From contig JAFYLN010000030.1 of assembly GCA_017537045.1 (NCBI GenBank), positions 1-29,024 of the forward strand: a stretch of 29,024 bases of DNA. Direction: 5' to 3'. The notes under the pieces were generated by a model that had not been told where the DNA came from, searched no databases, and was given only the letters and a program-made list of their open reading frames with translations. How positions within the stretch are numbered: position 1 is the first letter of the stretch; the number at the start of each line of letters is the position of its first letter. This document shows positions 24,240-29,024 of this stretch, in pieces. Source of the stretch: Oscillospiraceae bacterium (GTDB taxonomy: Bacteria > Bacillota_A > Clostridia > Oscillospirales > Oscillospiraceae). The translations under genes were made by a program, and so were the position numbers.

Positions 24240-25319
24240 TTATCCGTCAGCCCGGTAAATGATGCGGTCAAGGTCACGGCTGACAGGTTCGCCCCACCAG
24301 TTTTCATTGGGTTCCAGAATGATTTCCCGTTCGCCGGCAGCAGTGATGCGGTAAGGGCCGTAGCCACAGTAGGTATCGGCAGAGGTGGCGTAATTTTTGC
24401 CCCAGCAGTTTTCACGGAAAAGATATAGCTTCTGGAGCTTCTGCATCAGTGCAGAGGGAGCCAGCGGCTCGCTGAGAAGCAGAACTAGCTCAAAGGGGCT
24501 GATTTTGAGGATGCCCAGATCCTCCATGGTCATGGCGGAGCCGGTTTTGGGAATGCCGATGAAGTGGCGCTGGAAGTTTGCGGACTCCGTACCGGAGGCG
24601 AGGTAGCGGGTGTAGAGGTAGGCAGGGGAGACGAACCGCTCATCCATACCAGAGGGCATGGCAAAATCCTGCAGTCCCGTGCGGTCGGTAATGGAACGCC
24701 AGCCGCCTTCCAAGCCCCAGAAACCGTCGGTATCAATGTAAAAATCGTTGAATCCCGCATCCACGGCATCGGCAATGCTGGAAAGGCCGGCATCCTTCAG
24801 GGGGATGATCTCCTCGCCCGCCGTCTTTTTTCCGGAGAGGACAGCTTCGGCATTTGCAAGGAATGTCCAGTTTTCGCGGTTTTCCTCATCCTCCAGAAGC
24901 TTGCGGACAGAGAACAGGTAGTCATCGGCTGTGATCATCAGGCCATCCTCCCAGCAGGCATCGGAGCTGAGAAGAATGCGGTAGGCGTAGCCGCCGGTTG
25001 CGTCAGCAGGGATTCCGTAGGAAGATGCGTATTCTCCCGTCACATCCTCCGGCAGGGCGCGGGTCAGCACCGGTTCCCAGCTTCCCTCTGCAGACAGTAC
25101 ATAGGGGGAGGTGGTGGTAAGATCCAGAAGCCACTGCCGCTCCTGCGTTGCGGGGGAAAGGGGACTCCAGCCGGCAGGCAGGGTTGCGACCGTGTGGACG
25201 GCGCTGATGATGTCCGGCTCCGGCATCCGGGTGGGTTCGCTGACCGGTTCGGCAAAGACCGGCTGCACCAGAAGCAGCGCTGCAAAGAACAGGCAAAAGA
25301 GTTTACGAAGATACAGCAT
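24240..25319 (-). CDS. Secreted protein resembling the N-terminal half of a family 5 solute-binding protein
   Basis: The 359 residues begin with a signal peptide (LRKLFCLFFAALLLVQPVFA, predicted cleavage near residue 23) without a lipobox Cys, so it is secreted rather than lipid-anchored. Features typical of peptide-binding proteins of ABC importers are YAYRILLSSDACWEDGLMIT then ADDYLFSVRKLL, and later GYGPYRITAAGE...NENWWG. Family members usually run to about 500-550 residues; this one stops soon after the NxxWWG segment, so the C-terminal lobe is missing. No permease or ATPase genes are nearby. ATG 25319 has AAAGGATGAG upstream and lies 14 bases after the ribF stop. It may be a truncated relic or a short scavenging or signalling protein. 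Confidence 0.72.
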   Translation of the reverse strand: MLYLRKLFCLFFAALLLVQPVFAEPVSEPTRMPEPDIISAVHTVATLPAGWSPLSPATQERQWLLDLTTTSPYVLSAEGSWEPVLTRALPEDVTGEYASSYGIPADATGGYAYRILLSSDACWEDGLMITADDYLFSVRKLLEDEENRENWTFLANAEAVLSGKKTAGEEIIPLKDAGLSSIADAVDAGFNDFYIDTDGFWGLEGGWRSITDRTGLQDFAMPSGMDERFVSPAYLYTRYLASGTESANFQRHFIGIPKTGSAMTMEDLGILKISPFELVLLLSEPLAPSALMQKLQKLYLFRENCWGKNYATSADTYCGYGPYRITAAGEREIILEPNENWWGEPVSRDLDRIIYRADG

Positions 25320-25333
25320 GGTCTCATCCTTTC

Positions 25334-26221
25334 TTAATTTCTTTCAAAATAACGCCGGGTTTGACCGGCATCGGCGTGGATCTGCCGCTGTAAAGCGGCC
25401 AGATCCGGAAATTTTGTTTCTCTGCGGAGAAAACAGTGGAATTCCAGCGTCAGCGCTTTTCCATAGAGGTCGCCCTCGAAATCCAGGATCCAGGGCTCCA
25501 CCGTAATGCCGCTGCCGCTGACTGTGGGACGAGTACCCACGTTGGCAACGGCCGGGTAAGCACTGCCGTCAACAAGGGCACGGCAGGCGTAAACGCCGAA
25601 TTCCGGCACCACGATCCCGGGAGGGATCAGGAGGTTTGCGGTGGGGATGCCCAGCGTTCGGCCCAGCTTCCGGCCGTGGGTGACAGAGCCTGTGAGCACA
25701 TGGGGATGGCCTAGAAATTCTGCGGCAGCTTCCATATTGCCCTGCTCGATCAGATTACGGATCAGCGTGGAGGAAATACGGGTTCCGTTCAGGCGCTGCT
25801 CCGGCACGATGACGCAGGGAATACCACGCCGGTTGCAGAAAGTGCGAAGCTTCTGCGCATTGCCTGCACCTTTGCGGCCAAAGCGGAAATCATGTCCGCA
25901 GACAAAGCCGATGGCTCCCTGCTGCAAAAGCTGTTCCAGAAAATCTTCCCAAGGAGTTGACATAACTTCCTTTGTAACCGGAAAGCTGTGGACATGATCC
26001 ATACCGCAGGTGCGCAGCAGGGCGGCGCGGTCGTGGATCGTGGTGATCAGGGAGGGAACATGGTTTGAAAACAGGCTCTGGGGATGGGCTTCAAAGGTAA
26101 TGGCGGCAGCAGCGCAGGCATTCCGGTCTGCCAGCTCACGGCAGGCGGTCAAAAGCGCCTGATGCCCCAGATGTACCCCGTCAAAAAAACCCAGTGCGTA
26201 AATTCTTTTCTCACTTCTCAT
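25334..26221 (-). CDS. ribF: Bifunctional riboflavin kinase / FAD synthetase
   Basis: Converts riboflavin to FMN and then FAD. The 295 residues have an N-terminal nucleotidyltransferase domain (GFFDGVHLGH at 11-20, VCGHDFRFGRKGAGN, ISSTLIR) and a C-terminal riboflavin kinase domain (GRKLGRTLGIPTANL, VANVGTRPT, LTLEFHCFLR). The start ATG 26221 gives MRSEKRIYALGFFDG; the ribosome binding site is weak (AGGTAACC), partly within 12 bases of repeat C4. ribF usually follows truB closely, but here about 458 bases of repeats separate them. The half-length solute-binding gene follows within 14 bases. Confidence 0.95.
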   Translation of the reverse strand: MRSEKRIYALGFFDGVHLGHQALLTACRELADRNACAAAAITFEAHPQSLFSNHVPSLITTIHDRAALLRTCGMDHVHSFPVTKEVMSTPWEDFLEQLLQQGAIGFVCGHDFRFGRKGAGNAQKLRTFCNRRGIPCVIVPEQRLNGTRISSTLIRNLIEQGNMEAAAEFLGHPHVLTGSVTHGRKLGRTLGIPTANLLIPPGIVVPEFGVYACRALVDGSAYPAVANVGTRPTVSGSGITVEPWILDFEGDLYGKALTLEFHCFLRRETKFPDLAALQRQIHADAGQTRRYFERN

Positions 26222-26232
26222 ATGGTTACCTG

Positions 26233-26673
26233 TTCAAATTTCAGTTTATCGTACTGGCTATCAATTCTATCGTAGGGGCGGCGACCCGCCGCCCGGCGGC
26301 ACAGCATTACGTATTCGCATTGTTTTTTGGCGAATTCGCAACATTGTGCCGCTCAAAAAACATGTCATTGCGAGGAGCGCGAAGCGCGACGTGGCAATCT
26401 CCTGCTTCCATGCATCGATAAGCAGTGCAAAAACAAACATCGTACCGGGAGATTCCCACGTCGGCCCTTCAGGCCTCCCCGGAATGACAGTGGTTTTCGA
26501 TGGTTTCCGCGCCGATTTTGCTGCTACCAACTACCAAATTCCGATGTCATTGCGAGGAGCATGGCATTAAGCCATGCGACGCGGCAATCCGTATCCCCCG
26601 CATCCGCAGGATGCTGTCGCCCCACCGGGGCGACAGTTTAAATTTTCAAGAGTGCGATAAACATCAATTTGAA
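26233..26673. repeat. Composite repeat: family C frame (C4) with family B elements B4 and B5 inside
   Basis: The outer edges TTCAAATTTCAGTTTATCG (26233) and CGATAAACATCAATTTGAA (to 26673) are a family C frame. Its left core (GTAGGGGCGGCG...CGCCGCCC, GCGAATTCGC) is intact to about 26351. B4 follows with arms 26363-26402 and 26447-26489, then a single B arm B5 (26545-26590). Next come the small hairpins GCATCC/GGATGC and CTGTCGCCCC/GGGGCGACAG. The right C core is missing. It splits truB from ribF; no gene is seen. Confidence 0.85.
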
Positions 26674-26679
26674 ATTCGA

Positions 26680-27543
26680 TCAAACTTCGAAAAAGCTTTT
26701 AATGGTTGACATAACACTATTATCGACCTTTGACAGGGAAAGAAATTCCCCGTCTTTGCCGTAGCAGCGGTATGTACCGTCCTCCATGGAAACGGAGAAG
26801 GCTGCGCCGTTGCGGCAGCATTTTTCCTGCTTGGATGAAAGGGTGACAGCAGGGAAGTTCCGGAACATGCTGTCTACGGGACGAAGATATTTTTCAGGCT
26901 CGTCCGCTTCCAGAAGAACAGCCAGCGGGACGGCTTCTGCAATGGTATACTCACCTGCCTGCACCCGGCGCAGCGCTGCCATGCAGCCGCCGCAGCCCAG
27001 AGCCTCGCCGATATCCTTGCAGAGGGTGCGGATATAGGTGCCCTTGGAGCATCTTACCCGCAGACGGGCAGAATTTCCAGAAAATTCGACACAGGAAAGC
27101 TCAAAAATCTCGATCTGCCGGCTCTGCCGCTCCACGGTCTTACCCTTACGGGCAAGGTCAACCAGCTTCTGTCCGTTTATCTTCAGAGCCGAATACATGG
27201 GAGGCACCTGCATTATCTTACCACGGAAGCGCGGCAGAATGTTTAAAAATTCCGTTTCGGAAATATGAACATCTTTTTCTTCCAGCACAGTGCCGGAGGT
27301 GTCCTCCGTATCGGTGGTGATACCCAGCAGCAGCGTTGCCTCATAGGTCTTTTCCGCGTGTTCGAAAAATTCCACGCCGCGGGTGGCCCGTCCCACAAAT
27401 ACCGGTAGAACACCGGTGGCCATGGGGTCCAGCGTACCGCCGTGACCGATGCGGCGGGTGTTGAACACGCGGCGCAGCCGGGCCGTCACATCCTGACTGG
27501 TCCATTCCTGGGGCTTATCCACAATTACAATTCCGTTCATCAT
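26680..27543 (-). CDS. truB: tRNA pseudouridine(55) synthase
   Basis: Makes pseudouridine 55 in the T-loop of tRNAs. The 287 residues include GIVIVDKPQEWTS and the catalytic Asp39 in RIGHGGTLDPMATGVLPV. YEATLLLG, the QVPPMYSALKING motif and RVRCSKGTYIRTL are all standard. The start is one of two adjacent ATGs (27543 or 27540); GGAGGA of the nrnA end lies directly before them, so translation is coupled to nrnA. Its stop is within a few bases of the C4 repeat edge. Confidence 0.96.
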   Translation of the reverse strand: MMNGIVIVDKPQEWTSQDVTARLRRVFNTRRIGHGGTLDPMATGVLPVFVGRATRGVEFFEHAEKTYEATLLLGITTDTEDTSGTVLEEKDVHISETEFLNILPRFRGKIMQVPPMYSALKINGQKLVDLARKGKTVERQSRQIEIFELSCVEFSGNSARLRVRCSKGTYIRTLCKDIGEALGCGGCMAALRRVQAGEYTIAEAVPLAVLLEADEPEKYLRPVDSMFRNFPAVTLSSKQEKCCRNGAAFSVSMEDGTYRCYGKDGEFLSLSKVDNSVMSTIKSFFEV

Positions 27544-28481
27544 TCCTCCAGCGCGTTTTTCAGCGCAGCGGCCACTACGTTGATGGCTTCTTCCATAGGC
27601 AGTGCAAGGGTTGCACCGCCGGCACCCTTGTGTCCGCCGCCGCCGAAACGGGTGCAGACACTGCCTGCATCCAGACCGGGCACAGCTCGAACGGAAACCT
27701 TGCAGCCACCTTCGATTTCCCGCAGTGTTGCGGAGATCCGAACACCCTCAATGGAACGCAGGAAGCCGGAGATACCCTCCAGATCCTCCTTGGATACGTT
27801 CTGCTCCATGGAAGAAGGAATGCCGCAGACCGCAGCCTGTCCGCCACATAGGAACTGGGCATGCTCCACCATCCAGTTTTGCAGCTTCAGCTCGGAAATG
27901 GAGGTTGTGTCGAACAGTTCCTGCGTGATGGGGTACAGGTCTGCGCCGGTTTCGGCACAGGCGGCAGCTACCCGGTAGGTATGGGCAGTGGTGTTGGAAT
28001 AGCGGAAGCAGCCGGTGTCCGTGGAAATGGCGATATACAGCCGCCATGCGATCTCCTTGGTCATCTGCGCGCCCATTTCCATGAGCAGCTCGTAGATGAT
28101 TTCGCCAGTGGCGGCAGAGGATGGGTCTACCAGCTCCAGAGGGGTAAAAGACGTGGCAGTTGTGTGGTGGTCAATGCGCAGGGCAATGCGGCTCAGATAC
28201 TGCTGATGCTCGGCGGGAAACAGATGGGGCGATGCCACATCCACGCTGACCAGCGTATCGTTTTCACCGGGGGTTTCCACAGTCAGACCCAGCAGGCAGC
28301 GGCTTAAAAAGGGGGATGCCTGTGTGTTATTCAGAATGTGGGCATTTTTTCCAAACTGCCGCAATCCAACGCACAGGGCGGAGGCGGAGCCGATGGTATC
28401 ACCGTCGGGACGGGTGTGCGTCAGAATGCAGAAGTTGTCGTGGACTGACAGCCAGCGGGCGCACTCATTCCTCGTCATCAT
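27540..28481 (-). CDS. nrnA: DHH-family oligoribonuclease / pAp phosphatase, NrnA-like
   Basis: Predicted to degrade short oligoribonucleotides and dephosphorylate 3'-phosphoadenosine phosphate. The 313 residues have the DHH domain metal motifs THTRPDGDTIGSA (His22, Asp26, Asp28), Asp81 in VSVDVAS, and the RIDHH signature (104-106). A C-terminal DHHA1 domain has RFGGGGHKGAGGATL. Length and position between rbfA and truB fit the usual Firmicute order. The start overlaps rbfA by 17 bases and the end overlaps truB by 4, so the four genes are tightly coupled. Confidence 0.94.
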   Translation of the reverse strand: MMTRNECARWLSVHDNFCILTHTRPDGDTIGSASALCVGLRQFGKNAHILNNTQASPFLSRCLLGLTVETPGENDTLVSVDVASPHLFPAEHQQYLSRIALRIDHHTTATSFTPLELVDPSSAATGEIIYELLMEMGAQMTKEIAWRLYIAISTDTGCFRYSNTTAHTYRVAAACAETGADLYPITQELFDTTSISELKLQNWMVEHAQFLCGGQAAVCGIPSSMEQNVSKEDLEGISGFLRSIEGVRISATLREIEGGCKVSVRAVPGLDAGSVCTRFGGGGHKGAGGATLALPMEEAINVVAAALKNALEE

Positions 28482-28827
28482 GGTTACCGTAGGGCAGGTT
28501 GTTGATCAGTTCCAGCATTTTGGCACCGTAGGTGATGGAATCATCCAGCGCCCAGTTGATCTCGGGGGCATAGCGCAGTTGGAGCTTCTGACCAAGCTGG
28601 CGGCGCAGGTAGCCGGCAGCAGACTGCAGGCCTTTCATGGCACCTTCTACACGGTCTGATTGCAGGAAGCTGACATAAACCTTGGTATAGCGCAGATCCG
28701 GGGTGGTTTCCACCCGGGTAATGGAGATCATGGTGTCCTGCACCCGGGGATCCTTGACGGTGCGCAGAAGGCTGGACAGCTCCTTCTGGATCTCTTCGTT
28801 GATTCTGTTGATTCGATTGGATGCCAT
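28465..28827 (-). CDS. rbfA: Ribosome-binding factor A
   Basis: Assists 16S rRNA 5' end processing and 30S maturation. ATG 28827 gives 120 residues starting MASNRINRINEEIQKELSSL, the normal N-terminus of the family. AGGAGG lies 8 bases upstream. The longer frame back to 28863 reaches into repeat sequence and is unlikely. The KH-like fold includes DTMISITRVETTPDL and YTKVYVSFL, then APEINWALDDSI, as in the family. It overlaps nrnA at its 3' end. A family C/A repeat lies directly upstream; the usual neighbour infB would be outside the window. Confidence 0.95.
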   Translation of the reverse strand: MASNRINRINEEIQKELSSLLRTVKDPRVQDTMISITRVETTPDLRYTKVYVSFLQSDRVEGAMKGLQSAAGYLRRQLGQKLQLRYAPEINWALDDSITYGAKMLELINNLPYGNHDDEE

Positions 28828-28858
28828 AGTTTCATCCTCCTCAGGTAATGTTTGGTCA

Positions 28859-29024
28859 TTCAAATTTCAGTTTGTCGTGCTGTTGCACCGCACCCAAAGG
28901 CCCCCTTGTGTAAAGGGGGCTGTCAAAAATCTCTGATTTTTGACTGGGGGATTGCCGTTTTTCACAACCCCTCCGGTCAAAATCCAAGATTTTGACCACC
29001 TCCCCTTACACAGGGGAGGCTCGC
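28859..29024. repeat. Family C left end (C6) enclosing gene-less family A element A3, runs off the window
   Basis: A C left edge TTCAAATTTCAGTTTGTCG (28859) is followed by A3 with arms 28899-28956 (inner hairpin CAAAAATC/GATTTTTG) and 28963-29021 (inner hairpin GGTCAAAATC/GATTTTGACC), only 6 bases apart. The right C edge would lie beyond the window. It lies directly upstream of rbfA and contains no gene. Confidence 0.82.

Noticed and set aside
26194..26641. Small open frames in the truB-ribF gap, with translations such as CHCEER or LRGARSATWQ
   Set aside because: They are read-through of family B and C repeats, recur in other gaps, and have no ribosome binding sites.
161..29024. Repeats as a possible CRISPR array
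   Set aside because: Copies are dispersed, palindromic and up to about 440 bases, with no regular repeat-spacer pattern and no cas genes.

Overview
The window is a chromosomal segment from a low-oxygen, fermentative Clostridia-type Firmicute, most likely a gut Oscillospirales relative. This is inferred from Firmicute-style ribosome binding sites, a B. subtilis-like dnaA-dnaN-yaaA-recF-gyrB-gyrA order, a RemB (DUF370) gene, a bifunctional AdhE and a YitT protein. I had no database access, so the taxon is an inference. The window spans the chromosomal replication origin: the dnaA-dnaN gap holds about eight DnaA-box-like 9-mers followed by an AT-rich unwinding region.

Layout. Positions 1-108 are the 3' end of a PNPase-like S1 protein (pnp) with a strong terminator. 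Positions 449-2930 (minus) carry guaB (IMP dehydrogenase) and a yitT-type membrane protein. Positions 3211-13664 (plus) carry dnaA, oriC, dnaN, yaaA (S4), recF, a DUF559 nuclease, gyrB, a GIY-YIG nuclease, gyrA, rnhA and remB. Positions 14219-18536 (minus) carry a two-component system, an HtrA-like protease and an acyl-ACP thioesterase. uppP lies on plus at 18925-19752. Positions 19875-22466 (minus) are adhE. Positions 22859-28827 (minus) carry a CapA-like protein, a half-length solute-binding protein, and the translation/cofactor cluster rbfA-nrnA-truB-ribF.

The most unusual content is a dense set of small, highly structured, dispersed repeats in almost every intergenic gap. Three families can be separated. 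Family A has arms like CCTTGGCCCCCTC...GGGGGAGTGTCG. Family B has arms like TGTCATTGCGAGG...GTGGCAATCTCC. Family C has a TTCAAATTTCAGTTTATCG...CGATAAACATCAATTTGAA terminal-inverted-repeat frame. Each A or B arm folds into a conserved outer stem with a variable but always self-complementary inner hairpin. One A element encloses a DUF559 (VSR-like) nuclease gene, and one B element encloses a GIY-YIG nuclease gene. Both genes are AT-rich against their neighbours and both sit between core replication genes. Other A and B copies have the same paired arms and no gene. C frames contain either their own palindromic core or an A or B element. I read this as nuclease-linked mobile elements and their gene-less, MITE-like derivatives, and it is the best candidate here for an undescribed system.

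Functionally the core block supplies replication initiation (DnaA), the clamp (DnaN), repair (RecF), supercoiling (GyrB/GyrA), RNA-DNA hybrid removal (RNase HI) and a biofilm/matrix regulator (RemB). The right half supplies envelope recycling (UppP), stress sensing and envelope proteolysis (kinase/regulator and HtrA), fermentation (AdhE), and ribosome maturation plus RNA turnover and flavin cofactor synthesis (RbfA, NrnA, TruB, RibF). No tRNA, rRNA or CRISPR array was seen.
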